64,000 nt of DNA, taken from positions 9,971,907 to 10,035,906 of the forward strand of contig NC_092584.1 in the NCBI RefSeq assembly GCF_016086655.4, written 5' to 3'. Both the position numbers and the translations under genes were made by a program. Each line of letters opens with the position of its first letter. Positions within the stretch are counted from its first letter, which is position 1. Source of the stretch: Lepeophtheirus salmonis. Lineage: Eukaryota > Arthropoda > Copepoda > Siphonostomatoida > Caligidae. Under the pieces are notes generated by a model, which ran no database searches, was not told the origin of the DNA, and worked only from the letters and a program-made list of their open reading frames with translations. This document shows, one piece after another, positions 11,640 through 23,256 of this stretch.

Positions 11640-11912
11640 TTCTGTTTTGGCATTCGTTTGAATCGAGGAATCTGCCGGAAGGATTGTGGTGACTGTCTTT
11701 AGGATTCGCAAGGAATAATCCTCATCGAATATCTGGAAAAGAGTAAAATTATTACAGGTACATATAATTCATCGTTATTTCGCGGCTGAAGACATAGTTG
11801 CAAGAAAAACGCCCACAATTGGCCCACAAAAAAGTAATTTTTCATCACGGCAATGCACCAGGTCACACCTCAGAAGTTGTGGTCGCAAAACTAATGGGAA
11901 TAGGGCTCCAAC
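11640..11912 (+). pseudogene. Mariner transposase C-half fragment
   Basis: The frame reads DSQGIILIEYLEKSKIITGT, then after a frameshift KKVIFHHGNAPGHTSEVVVA and KLMGIGLQLE. This is the mariner core (W D..G.I.IDYL..G.TI.G.YY..LL ... HHDNAPAHTS). The catalytic aspartate of HHDNAP is glycine here and there are in-frame stops, so it is inactive. The sequence stops at about 11912, where a mariner N-terminus begins on the opposite strand. Confidence 0.75.
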
Positions 11913-12200
11913 TCGAGATGCCCACAGCACTAGCAATCTAAAGCACTTTAATTCTTCCGTCATCCATCACCACATCAATGATTTCTAGAGTAGTATCCCT
12001 AACACGGTGTACAAAATGTTCAACGGCACTTGTGCCCCTATGGCCACTCCAATAATTATGAAACCACTTATAAACTGTTTTTAATCGCAGATGCGGAGTC
12101 CCCACAATGTTTATCAAGCTTCTTTTTAGTCTCTTGATACGTTTTGCCTTTGATTAGGTGCCCTAGTACTGCCATCTCATGGATTTTGCAAGTACTTTTC
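11905..12200 (-). pseudogene. Mariner transposase N-half fragment, inverted
   Basis: Read leftward from about 12200: TVYKWFHNYWSGHRGTSAVE, then HFVHRVRDTTLEIIDVVMDD, then GRIKVL and IASAVGIS. This is the helix-turn-helix DNA-binding half of a mariner transposase (YKW...F..G....... V..V.......D.R.KV.EIA...GIS). It is cut off just after GIS, exactly where the C-half on the + strand ends. One original gene has apparently been split with half inverted. There are stops and frameshifts. Confidence 0.65.
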
Positions 12201-12608
12201 CAATAGTGTCGTAGAGTGTTTATTTATAACTTTATATTCATTGCAACTCCATTTGACCAATTAATGAGCATTTAAAAAAAAATGATCCCTTATGAACTCT
12301 AAAAATGGAAAACGGGTTCTTACACATTAATGATGTATTTATCTACTCACAAAAATAAGTTTCATGGGATTGATTCAATTTTCTTACATTTTACGAACCT
12401 ACCTAAATATCATCAAACAGGATTGTAAAATACAAGAATGCGAGCCAGAGGGAAATCCTAAAAAATGCCCTGTTACTCAATATTGAATATAATCCCTATT
12501 AGTAAAAAAAGTAAAAACAATTACATAACTATTGAACATAAAAATAACTACTTGGCAACAGTAGCTCATCATTGGGAGTCAAGATATGTATGTTCTACAT
12601 AATATATC
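12201..12608. other. Unassigned spacer
   Basis: AT-rich sequence between the inverted mariner and the next element, with no recognisable feature. Confidence 0.4.
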
Positions 12609-13273
12609 AAGGCCGTCTCCAGTGGGACGCCCTTGATAACCCCCCCTCCCAATATCCAAATTTCCAAAAAAAAATCAATTTATCAAAAAAGAAATTCCAA
12701 AAAATTGAATTTTTTTTAAATAAGTATGAATTTTTTCAATTTTTTTTCCAAAATTTAATATTTTTATCTTTTGTGAACAAATGACACGATTTTTTTAAAT
12801 TAATATTCTAAAAATTCTATATTTGAAAATATTTTCCAAAATATTTCCTTTTTTAATTTGTTTTTTGAATGGCTATCGATTGTTGAACAAGAATTCTAAA
12901 AAATTAAATATTTGAAATTTTTTATTCAAAAATTGAATGTTTATAATTTAATTTTTTAAATTTTTTGTGCACAGCTGACGATTTTTTAATTTTTTTTATC
13001 CAACAATATAATATTAAAATTTTTTTTTCCCAAAAAAATCACTTTTAGAACAGCTGTGGATTTTTTGAATTTTTTTCCAAAAAATTAAATTTTATAAATA
13101 GCTATGGATTTTAAAAAATTTAACATTTAAAATTTTTTTCCAAAAAATTTAATTTTTGATATTTTAAATTCATGAAACTTTTTATGAATAGCTATGGATT
13201 TTTGAATTTTTTTTTGGAAAAATTACAAAAAAAGCCCTAGCCCAAAAGATATATAATCCTGCGGACACCCCTG
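12609..13273. mobile_element. CAGGGGCGTC-type element with AT tandem core
   Basis: The left end is 'aaggccgtctccagtgggac' and the right end 'aatcctgcggacacccctg' (the family TIR read outward). The core has about ten degenerate copies of a 50-70 bp word of the form 'gctatggatttttgaatttttttccaaaaaattaaatatt'. No ORF. The spacer to 13921 holds a TA microsatellite at about 13561 and a degenerate 'ggttcttgat' repeat near 13740-13870. Confidence 0.65.
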
Positions 13274-13920
13274 TACTGTATTTTGTAAAAATAAACATTC
13301 ATAATATAAAAAGTGAAACAAAAATAATAGAATAATTATCATTTTCTTTCTGATTGACGTGATTAGAGATTTTTTGTTGCTAGTCTATGATGAAAGCAAA
13401 ACAACGGCAAACACTTATTATTTATAGGTGATAAATGATTATTGTGACAAATGTTACTAGGCAAGTTCAACTCTTTTACCCAGTTACTTACTACTACATA
13501 AGGCTTTACAAAAAAGCTTGAATAATAATAATCACTTCTATTCTACGTTTAAGATTACAATATATATATATGTTATCATCACATTTAACGACGCAGTTTT
13601 CGAGAAAACGCAATAATTTATGTTATAACACTAGTCAAGCTACTTTTTGGTAGTTGAGAGCTCCTGAGTCGATATAATTACAATAATAGTATAAATTAGT
13701 GTTGAGTCAGTCAATATAGGACTACAGTTACGTCGCGTGTGTCTCAGTCCGGTCCAATTCAATTCTAAAACTTATAAAGTTCGGTTCTTGATAAAGTCAC
13801 TCAACTTTATTCCTTCTTCTTTTAATCAGAAGGACTCGACTCTTGGACTAATAGGACCGGCGAAAAAATAAGAACTGATACAACACTAATGAATATTATT
13901 ATTGTAATATTAATCCCAAT

Positions 13921-14844
13921 TGTTGTGTATGACGAGGTTAACCCAGATAAGCACCTGCATGGATTTATTCCTTGAGGGGTAATGTGATATTTGTATTCTT
14001 GTAGTTTATGAAATGCAATTTTATAATATATTATTTTCCCACGTTAGTGATGGGGGTTTCTGATCTTTCGGCTCGGCTCATTTAAAACAGCTGCCACTTT
14101 TGGCTTCCAAAAGGCTCTTCTGATTTTTGTAGCCCTCCCCCCCCCCCAAAAGATTCATTCATTTCATGAATTCATTCATCAAAAATTAAATATTTCAATT
14201 TTTTTCCTAAAAATGTAATTCTCTATGAATAGCTATGGATTTTTGAATTTTTTTTCTGCAATATTTAATATTCCAATACTTTTTCAACAATATTTAATAT
14301 TCCAATATTTTTTTTCAAAAAATGTAATATTTGAAATTTAATTTTTGAAAAAAATTTCCCAAAAAATAATTTTTTTGTGGTCAGCTGCGGATTTTTGAAT
14401 TATTTTCCCAAATAATTTAATTTTCTGTAAATAGCTAGGGATTTTTGAAAATTTTTGAACCTATTTAATATTAAAATATTTTTTTTTTGAAAAAAATTAA
14501 TATTTTGTGATTAACTACGGATTTTGAATTTTTTTCCCAAAAGATTGAATTATTTGAGGTTAGCTATGAATTTTTGAAAAAATATGAATATTTGCAATTT
14601 CATTTCCAAAAACACCAGTGCCGCAGGAATATATTTTGGAAAAAATCATTTGCCACATATTTCCCGAATGACCTTTTTTTTAGAATAGAAATTCTTAAAA
14701 ATTAAATGTATTACTTCTACTTTTCCATCAAATTTTGTCATCCTAAAATGTTTCTTATTTTTTAATAAAAAGCAAAAATTCCCTTAATTATCTCAGTCTG
14801 TCCTCTTTTATGGTCTGTGTTTTGGTAACCTCGTCATACACAAC
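13921..14844. mobile_element. TIR element, about 925 bp, CCCAAT target duplication
   Basis: The left TIR is GTTGTGTATGACGAGGTTA (13922-13940) and the right end is its reverse complement (14826-14844), a perfect 19-bp match. CCCAAT flanks both sides (13915-13920 and 14845-14850), consistent with a short target duplication. The interior is non-coding. It holds a C11 run (14137-14147), tandem AT core words, and a CAGGGG-family end at about 14617 (cagtgccgcaggaatatatt). Confidence 0.72.
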
Positions 14845-14859
14845 CCCAATCCTCGTTCT

Positions 14860-15647
14860 GTTTGTTTAGGGCTGAAATGGGAATCACAGTTCATTTTCTG
14901 CCATAGTAGGGGAGGAATCGATTTCGATTCCAGAATCTAGTAACAACTTAAGACTTTAGTTTTATTCATTTCCACTAGCAGGAATAGTTAGAGTCTATAT
15001 TGATTCCCAATAAAGATATTAAAGTGAGTAAAATTAAAACGTTAATGTGGTACACTGTATAAATATGCCCACTTGTCATATTTTTTCTTTCTATCTTGAA
15101 ATTGGAGACAGCCTCAGTGGAGAGTTAAAATTCAATTATCGCCAACTTTAAAGGATAAGAAATAACTTTGTGAAGCAAATTTATTTTCGTATATTTCTAT
15201 TTTCATATTCAAAAGTTGATACATGTTGATCCAGACCACGGTCTCAGGCCATGGACCATTTTTATGGGTCTCACATTATGGACCGGGGGGGAAGGGGGAT
15301 AAGGACTTTGAGTCGATGCATAGAACGATGCCAGAGGAAATCACATCGTAGAAACAGTAGAAAAGTACTTTACATAATGAGTCCTTCAGTCCACGGATCG
15401 ACTCCTAGAGCCTCTCCTCCTATTCCAATAATATAGTTTACGCGTCGCTTCACATAATTAACTTATTTCTTTTTTATTAAAAGGTTTTGATAATTGAATT
15501 TCAACTTTCTGTTGTGGATGTCTCCAATTTTGAGATAGAAAGAAAAAGTTAGTTACTACTAAGTACGTCATTTGAATCGCTGAAGTTACATCATGATTCA
15601 TAAACTCTTTCAATGGGACACCAAGGTTAATAGAAATCAAAGTTAAT
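14860..15647. other. Repeat-rich spacer with 'gaccacggtctc' word
   Basis: The words 'accacggtctcaggccatgg' and 'gggtctcacattatggaccg' (15236-15285) recur as a close copy at about 15927-15985, so this is a dispersed repeat. The short ORFs here are not supported. Confidence 0.4.
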
Positions 15648-15770
15648 AGCATAGCGCATGTAGGATTGATGTTTGACTTCCACCACACTTTTAATATCGT
15701 CGTCATAGTGTATGAGTGGTTGCGTTGTTTTGTCAAAATCTGTTTTTCTTGCCCAGCAGTCGGTAAGATA
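15648..15770 (+). mobile_element. CRE-MITE family, truncated copy C
   Basis: It contains 'gatgtttgacttccaccaca', 'gtgtatgagtggttgcg', 'gtcaaaatctgtttttcttg' and 'cccagcagtcggtaagatac'. The CRE site is mutated (cgtcgtca). It stops abruptly at about 15770. Confidence 0.7.
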
Positions 15771-15800
15771 CATCGTCACCCAAAGGCTAGACCCAAAAAG

Positions 15801-16300
15801 CAGGGGTGTCCACAGGATTATATTTTGACGAGGGCTTAGTTTTTGGAATTTTTTGAGAAAAAAAAATCCAAAACTTAAAATTTAAAAAAAATTCTAAACC
15901 GATATGGACCTATTTACCGATTCATACCACGGTTTCGGACCATGGACCTTTTTTTTTGGGTCTCACTTTATGGACCGATTTTTTTTCGGTTTCATATATT
16001 AAGAGATACTTTTTTTTTTTTTTGTAGATCAATTGTCATTCATTTTTTTCTCAAATATCTCGAAAGTACGCGATGAGTTCTAGAAAAAATACTTTACATA
16101 TATATATATAAGAGACTGCGGGATCAAAATTAATCCGAACTATCCCGTTTCAACTTCCTATAACGTCATTATACTTGAAAAAAACAAACAAATGAAGTAA
16201 TGTTATAAACAATTTATCTTTAAAATCGGTCTAGTTTGATTTTTTTGGGACCTAATTTTTCCTTTGGACCGATCAATTTTCAATGTACATAAAGGAATAA
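15801..16300. mobile_element. CAGGGG element left end followed by 'ggaccatggacc' repeat
   Basis: 'caggggtgtccacaggatta' at 15801 is a family left end, followed by about 90 bp of AT core. From 15900 an unrelated repeat takes over (ggttt cggaccatggacc ... ggtctcac), running to an inverted 'cctttggaccgatc' near 16264. Boundaries are approximate. Confidence 0.45.
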
Positions 16301-18253
16301 GTAGAAAAGGAAGGGTTAAAACGACTACTAGTATCTTAAAATCTTTTGAAGGATACTTGGAGGGATATCACATCGGCATATCTTGAAAAACTGAGAGTAG
16401 GAATGCCAAAAGACTGTAAAGCATTTATAGACGCAAAGGGAGGATGTTTTGATTAAGCTAAAATTTAAAAATAAATACTTTGATTTTTTACATAATAAAT
16501 GTTCATCCCCATATTGAACCTTCACTTTTCTTCATTTTAATTACTGTATTACCTGATGATAAAGTCATAGATAGTTAGAAAAAAAGTGAAATTCCATTTT
16601 TTTTTAAATATTTGAAATTCTCTCCATGTTTTTAACTTATCCAAAAATTACAATTCGAATGTTTTGGTCAACCATTTCTTCTTTTTTTGCCGGAGTCAAC
16701 ATCTTACTATATTAACACTCTAATTCCCTCCCGGTGCCATACAATACAAGAGCTATGTCACTCTGTCTCGGCTCCTCCATGTTTACAATCTGTAAATAAT
16801 TGCACATTATTTTGCTAAACTATACAATTTATAATTCTTGGAACCCTTTAAGACAAAGTTTTATTATTCACACATGTGACACGTTAGCACAAAAGTAAGC
16901 TAGAATGATTTTTCTCGATTTTGAGCGTGGATTACATTTGAAAACTTCAGCAAATTAATGTTTGTTTATTTCAAATAATTATTCCAACTAACCCTTTGAG
17001 TGTCTCGTAAATTGCCTTTACCCGTGTCAAAATTCATCGTCATAATAAAAAATGAGAAATTGGATAGATTTCAAGCTTGTGGTCGAAAGAGACGGATATC
17101 AGGGGAGGGGGTATATATGCCTCTCAAATAAAATAAAGGCTCTATGCTATAGGCTAAGTTATTGACTACTTCAACTCATACCACAAATTTGAAAAGTAAA
17201 CATTTCATTAACGGAAATATGTTTGAAATATTGGCTTGTAAATAGTATTCTGTAGAATCTGAGATCAATTTTGGATTGTACGCTCGCAGATAAATTTGAT
17301 TGTTGTCTTCAATTCATTTGTACCCCATCCCCCCTAATGATTCCCTTGTGTAATTAATCAATGTTACTAAATATTTTTAAATGAAATTAGGGATTAAAAA
17401 TACAATTTAGTATCGTTTTCTTATAATTTATTCTTCTTTTCTTTCAAAAAATCTGTACATAATTAACTATTTCTTTTTTTCTTTGTGTTTTTTTTGTATG
17501 TATGTGAATATTGACAAGGATTATTTTATGGTACACCATGTTATTTAACTTGACCCTAAATACATTTAGTACATAAAGTCATAACATAATTGAAAGCTTT
17601 GATTGGTGGTAATGTTGATATTTCTTTGTTTTTCTCTTGCCCTACACCCCATGAGTCTGCCATCTTAATATACCCACATTAATTAAATATTGCGTTCCTT
17701 AAAAAATAAAAAAAGATCAAGATTCCATCAAAAAAATTTGTATATAACGTTCAAAATCTTTATTTCCAATGGTAGAAAAAGAAAAAAAAAGTATTAATTA
17801 GTAAAAGTAATTATAATAATAATTTCTTAAAAGTATGTAAAATTTAATGGACAATAGGAACAAAAAAACTTTAGATATATAAATTAATAATAGCCTATGA
17901 AAATATGAAAGTAAGTTAATAAGGATATGATTAAACTAAAAAAAAAAAGAAAAAAATTGCATCTCAATAGGAGAAGCAGAGCTAATTAATTCCATACGCT
18001 TAATATATAAATATACATATAACATTTATATGGCAATTATTTAAAAAATGTTTTAGAATAATACCCTAGAACTCTATATATATATATAGTAATTATGATT
18101 AAATTATTATTATTTTATAATAGTATAGAGTGTTGATAATGAAGGCTCATCTCCACACTCACTCATTTTTCTCTTCTTTAGGCTAAATATATAGATTTTT
18201 TTTTTTTTTTTTTTTGACAAAAAAAAATAATAATCAAATCAACTAAGAAATGT
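16301..18253. other. 3' flank of the Cys-module gene, unassigned
   Basis: AT-rich with poly-A/T tracts. A T20 run at 18196-18215 lies just past the corrected stop codon of the - strand gene and would be an A run in its 3' UTR. A minus-strand AATAAA occurs near 17758, too far away to assign with confidence. No repeats were recognised. Confidence 0.4.
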
Positions 18254-21200
18254 TTACGATGCCACAGGATTTCGCTCCACTTTGAGAAGCCTCTCTTGCG
18301 GCGTAGTAATATGAGGATCTTCAGGGGTGGAGGAGGGATTTGAATCCAATTATATTGTCTTTTAGCTACTGGAATGCCATATTTAGCTCCTTCACTAAAT
18401 TGACCTCTAAGACTTTCAAAACAATCTAAGCACACCGCGACCATTTCACCATTCTCCATGGTTATGACATTCTTGCTTCTACTTCGATGTTGTCGCAAGA
18501 AAGGAAAGTCCTGGAACATATAATGTATGCATTAATAATAATTCATTTATGATATAGGATTTATATTAATCATAATTGAATTGTAGGCATTGAAATATTA
18601 TTATGCGTATATAAATACTACTACGTTGCATTCAAACATTTATTATATTTAAATTACGCAAATACAAAAAAAAAAACTGATGCGATGCATGATTTAAGCA
18701 GGGATGTCTTTGAAAATCTAAATTGCATATTTTGTTTTTTTGAGGCGTCAGTATTATTTCTACGTATGGAGTTAAATAAGTCCAATAAAAATATATATAT
18801 ATATATACATATATAACGTCCTTCAAATAGCTCATTGTCAAATGCGAAGCTTGTTATTGATTCAACTTTTTCCTTAAAATAGAAAGATGCTCACTGCCGC
18901 TGCTACTATGATTGACTGTTGGAACAAAAAAAAACTGTAATGATGGTAGAAAAAACAATAAGAATTAATCCTATATAAAGCATTAACGCAAATGATACTT
19001 GAGTGTGGCTTAAATATATCATTATAATATATTACTACTTGATATATATATGCATGTATAATGAAAAAGTCGAATGACGACAGTGATGAGAATCGTATTA
19101 AAAGTTACTAATCATATCAAGTACTAATATGAATAAAAATAAAAATGATGTAAGAATAGTAATTATTAAGCTTCGAATCTGATGCCTTCAGGATGAGTTC
19201 CCTTTTTAAAACAAGATATTTAATTTAATTAGGTTATGAATAATTCACTTACCACAACTCTCAAGGCTCTAATTCGTTTCCTATAAGTTGTAATACAGCA
19301 TACATAGCAGATAAAATTATGAATGTCATATTTTCTTTGACTGGCCTCAACGGAATGTTTACTTTCATTGTGTTTGACCCATTGAGCCATCACTGAATGA
19401 TAGCAAAAAGTACATACTAATGCCGTGCCGTCCTCTCTGAGAGTTTCGGCCCTAGGTTTAGGAACATGAAGTTTCATAAAGGGAAAATAAGGTGCTTTTT
19501 TCGCTGGAGCTGAGGAATACAGAACTCTAGAAAAACTTAGCTCCGAATGCAATCCACAGAGAAAACAATAAAAGCTCGATGAGGATGTGGATACTTTATT
19601 AGATTGTCCACCACCTCCAACAGGCTCTGAACGGGTAGAAAAAGAAGAAGGTGAGTGACATGGATGCCCTTGCGTACGTGGACTGTTTGACCTTGCTCCC
19701 ACTGATTCTAAAGTATTTGACCTAGCTCGTATAGGAGGCTCCACCACCACGCCAGACGGTGATAATTTATCTATTTCTTTAGAACGATCTTTTTCCGCAT
19801 TAGTAACAAGGGTTGGGGAAGGAGAGGCTATTCGTCTGTAGTTGGAGGTTAAACTAGAGTATGTGTAATCCCTCTTCTCCACAGGAACATCTTCTCTTTG
19901 AAATTGAGTCCATTGATTCATTAGACTTGTTGTACATGAACGACATGCCCGAACTCTCTTTTTAGGTCCATCTTCGGTTAAATGACTTTTTTCTTCTTCT
20001 GTAAAATGAAGAGTCTCAAGGAACGGAAAGTAGGGTATTCCTCCCACAGGAGGTGGTAAAACGTGCAAAAGTTTAAAACTTCCTATACTAAACTTCCTTT
20101 TACACATAGGACAACTTATGTCCTCAGGAAGATTGTCATTATCATCCGTGGCAGCGTCTCCATAGGGAACGCCAGCAATTGAACCACCTATGACTTCCAC
20201 TTCATCGTTACCTAATCCTGCTGAAGGTCTTAGATTCGTTTTTCTCTTTTTTGGAGGAGGTTGTTGATCCGTCGTGGAAGGGTTTTTTAGAATACCACGA
20301 TGTTTTTCCTTGATGGATTGGTAGCATACCATGCAGACTTGCACCATACCTTGGGGTGAAACTGAACTAGCTCCAGGGGGTTTAGGTTGATTTTCTATGA
20401 ATGGATAATAAGGCTCATTATCCGAGTTTGAACGACAATAGAGAAGTCTCAAACATGAGGAATGATAGTCCAAGGAACAGATATAACAAACGAAAATGGT
20501 GAAGTCGTAGGACTCAAGTGTATTATCCCTTTTGCGAAGAGAGTAGTTACGATCCGTGTGTGGCACGTCCTCATTCTCAAACTGTAACCATTGACGATGA
20601 AGATGAAGACGACATTTGTCACAGGTTAAGACTCTTCCTGCGGGATCGATAGGTCTAGATCGTGGTGGACGTGGATGACGAAGAAAGCTAGGATAAAAGG
20701 GTTCTTTAGCAGTATGACATTTGGCAAAGCTGTAACTTAGCGTCCCTTTTTATATTCATCTCCACAGACGTAGCAGACTTCATGAGAGGCATTTTTATCG
20801 GGGAGAGCCAGATCCGCTAAATTGTCTGAGCTGGAGGAGGATCCTGAGCTTGAGGTTCCTGGTACGTGGCTATCACAAGGTAGAGAACTGTAATGCGTGC
20901 TCATACAGGAGCTAGGGTTAGAATGGAGGGAGCTCCGGGACTTGACAGTGTCACGGTCGCGAGAGCCAGAGCTCAGATCCAGAGCAGAGTCATTGTCCTT
21001 CATGATATGATTGGGCGTGGGGGCCGAGGGCGGCGGAGGGGCGATGAGTTCTGCGATGTTGTTACGCTTGAGCCAATAGACGCGCTTGTCTAGAGGAACT
21101 CCAGACTTGACGTATTCATCCCACTGACTCATGAGCATGCTATAACACACACGGCACGACTTTGCAACTCCGTGGGTCTCTAAGGGGGATTTGCAGCCTG

Positions 21201-21360
21201 CAGGCGGCGCTTGATTCTTCAGAAACGGGAAATGGGGAGAGTTGGAGCCGGAGGGAGGCTTTTCCGTAAAGAGAGGATAATCCGATGGGACGTCGCTACC
21301 ACAAACAAAACAGGCTATTCGAGTTGGTGGATACAGACTGCCTCCGCGACGAGCATACAT
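18254..21360 (-). CDS. Six-module cysteine protein gene (two exons, two apparent indels)
   Basis: Exon 1 is 21360-19253 and exon 2 is 18510-18254, with GTAAGT at 19252 and TTCCAG ending at 18511. The ATG is preceded in frame by TGA 12 bases upstream. About 788 residues carry six copies of one module: CxxC, 20-40 residues, an aromatic-Pro-Phe-Leu core (HFPFL, YPSFL, YYPFI, YFPFL, YFPFM, DFPFL), a second CxxC, then in most copies QW, VP and KR.Y. First-pair examples are CFVC at residue 17, CYVC at 196, then CYIC, CPMC, CFLC and CYVC; the last module spans the intron. Two CxxC pairs per module suggest one zinc each (inference). A Ser-rich linker follows module 1, and a basic PPPKKRK stretch after module 3 could be a nuclear signal. 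The frame breaks at 20744-20751 and about 18320. One added base at each gives lengths divisible by three (703 codons, then 85 plus stop) and the ending NPVAS. I do not recognise a named homologue. Confidence 0.8.
18316..18326 (-). other. Frame break at CCCC in exon 2
   Basis: The given frame runs from IQIPPPP into a hydrophobic and poly-lysine tail. One extra C in the CCACCCCTGAAG run instead gives PPPPPEDPHITTPQERLLKV and then ERNPVAS plus stop (TAA at 18254-18256). The second reading is more protein-like and ends before the A/T homopolymer. Confidence 0.65.
18511..19252 (-). other. Intron of the Cys-module gene
   Basis: A 742-bp phase-0 intron (GTAAGT...TTCCAG). It splits module 6 between ...RALRVV and DFPFLRQH. 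The interior is AT-rich with a TA/TACA microsatellite at about 18789-18814. ORFs inside are not supported. Confidence 0.75.
20744..20751 (-). other. Frame break at AAAAAGGG in exon 1
   Basis: On the - strand the frame reads GAT GAA TAT AAA AAG GGA CGC TAA. Reading resumes one base back as GGG ACG CTA AGT, which continues module 2 (SYSFAKCHTAKEPFYPSFLR). One missing A or G in the run explains it. Assembly indel, allele or ribosomal slippage are the alternatives; indel is preferred because a second homopolymer break exists in exon 2. Confidence 0.75.
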
Positions 21361-22499
21361 CTTTACATCTCAGGTACTATCATTATACCCTCCCTTCCTT
21401 CCTCACTTCGATTCTGGACTTCCAATTCACAATTTTTAGAACTCACAAATTAACTACTCCAGAAATTCATTCCTCTTCTTTTTTCCTTTTTCTTTCTTTC
21501 TTTCTTTCTTTCTTCTTTTCAAGCAAGAGCAGCTAGCAAGGGGAGCGCTTAAATCAATATGCACGCCGCCCTCTATTTTTATGCTTGACGCAACTGCAAA
21601 ATCATTCTCTCATATTCATAAAACAAATGCTTTCATTCCAAACTTTCATACCTCATAAATCATAGTATCACACTCATTTCATTCAGTTATGCAATCGTTA
21701 TAAATAGAAAACTGAACCATTAAGACGGATCATTCCAATGACATAGAATATGTATAATATATTATCAACGCAACGCTATTGTATTAAATGAAGCATATAT
21801 TATACTCAATATACACTATATATAGATGCCAATTTCTGCAAATGGGGCAGAGCAAATCCATTTCCTATTCAATGAACATAGCTTCAAAAATGTTCACATC
21901 ACTTAACCCCCTAATAAAGTACTTTTTTTTAATCAAATAGTATCGAAATTCTTTAACATCTAAGGCTGTTTCTGAAGCACACAAATAAGAGGAAATCAAA
22001 GTTCTTTTCGACGAAAATGCTTTCAAAAATCGTCATATCAATATCCCTTTTTTTTCAATCCAATTACATCAAAATCCTTTGATATCTGTGCCATAATCAA
22101 CGCTTTTGAAGCAAACCGCCAAATTCATGCAAATAGAACAATGAAAAAGTCCTGCAAATAATTCTTTTACTCCTATTTTTTCTCCAAATGTTTGACTCAA
22201 ATGTGAATTACCTACAAGTTTCCCTCAATATGAAAGTATATAATGTACATCATATTATGTGTTCCTCATTATAAAATATGGATTACATTACAAATATTTA
22301 ATACATATTATGGTTCAACTTTATAAATATAAAACATTTAATAATTTCTTGGAATGGGTAAGATATTAGCATTTAAAGTTGGAATTTTAAGACATTACTA
22401 ACCATAAGTATACTACAATTATTTTGCACTACAGTCAAAAGAAGCGCACGCCAGAAAAAGATATCACTCCATATTTATTTTAGTTTTCCATGAACTAGT
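21361..22499. other. 5' flank of the Cys-module gene
   Basis: Contains a (TTTC)n microsatellite at about 21486-21513. The rest is AT-rich unique-looking sequence without recognised genes or TIRs. The promoter of the - strand gene should lie here or further right; no convincing core element could be chosen. Confidence 0.45.
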
Positions 22500-22706
22500 C
22501 CTCCTCCTCCTTTTTTTCTCCTTCTTCTCCTCTTTATAATTCTAGCTAACTCGGCATTTCATTCTCCTTCTCTTTCTCTCTTTCCTTCCTTCCTTCTCTC
22601 TATATACATTTTCTCTCTCTTTCTTCCCTGCTTCTTTCTTTCCCTCACACTCCAACTCACTCACTCTCTATCTTTCTTTCTCTAGCTCCCTCTTTCTCAG
22701 CTTCTC
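22500..22706. repeat. Polypyrimidine (CT) tract
   Basis: About 200 bp consisting mostly of ctcctcc, ttcttctcc, ctttctctc and ttccttcc words, which are GA-rich on the strand of the Cys-module gene. GAGA-type tracts occur in arthropod promoters, so a regulatory role about 1.2 kb upstream of the start codon is possible but unproven. The stretch to 23256 has no recognised feature. Confidence 0.5.
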
Positions 22707-23256
22707 CATTGTTATTTAGAATTATTATTATTATGACGAGTACTTATGTACTTAGTAGTAGCTAGTTACTTAGTTACTTATAACTTTATAAGTTATTCAC
22801 TAACAGCTAGTAAACGCTAGTAGCGCTATTAGCATTTGCGTATAAATATAAATAAACACTTCCAATTCCTCCAATAAGATCAAGGCCTTTACTTAAATAC
22901 ATGCATAGCCACTCACAGCCCTGTTTTTTCTTTCTTTCTTACTATCTTGATTCTCCCCTCAGCCGCTTTTTGAGTTGGATTTCTGTGTGTATTGCTGCTC
23001 GATCCTATCAAATGTTCGACATTTTCATGAAATAATATAATATTTTTAATTATCTTCTTTGATTCTTTAGAATCATTTTATGATGAGTATTATGTTTTTT
23101 TGTGCAACTTCATGATATTCATATTACAGCTACAAATTATAGTCAAGTCACGTGAATTTTTTATTCCCTTATCGTTTTTTGTACTAAGTTTCATATTGCT
23201 TTCTGCTAATTGTACCATTAGGAACATTAGATGGGGCCGAAGACATATATTATTGT

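Noticed and set aside
20744..20751. Programmed -1 ribosomal frameshifting as the primary explanation
   Set aside because: The heptamer T AAA AAG is not a canonical X XXY YYZ site, and a second homopolymer break in exon 2 makes indel error simpler.
21381..21390. TATA-like GGTATAATG on the - strand just upstream of the Cys-module ATG
   Set aside because: It lies only about 20-30 bases before the start codon, leaving almost no 5' UTR; chance in AT-rich DNA is likely.
20893..21536. Three + strand ORFs of 66-83 codons over the Cys-module gene
   Set aside because: They are antisense shadows of a strongly supported coding exon.
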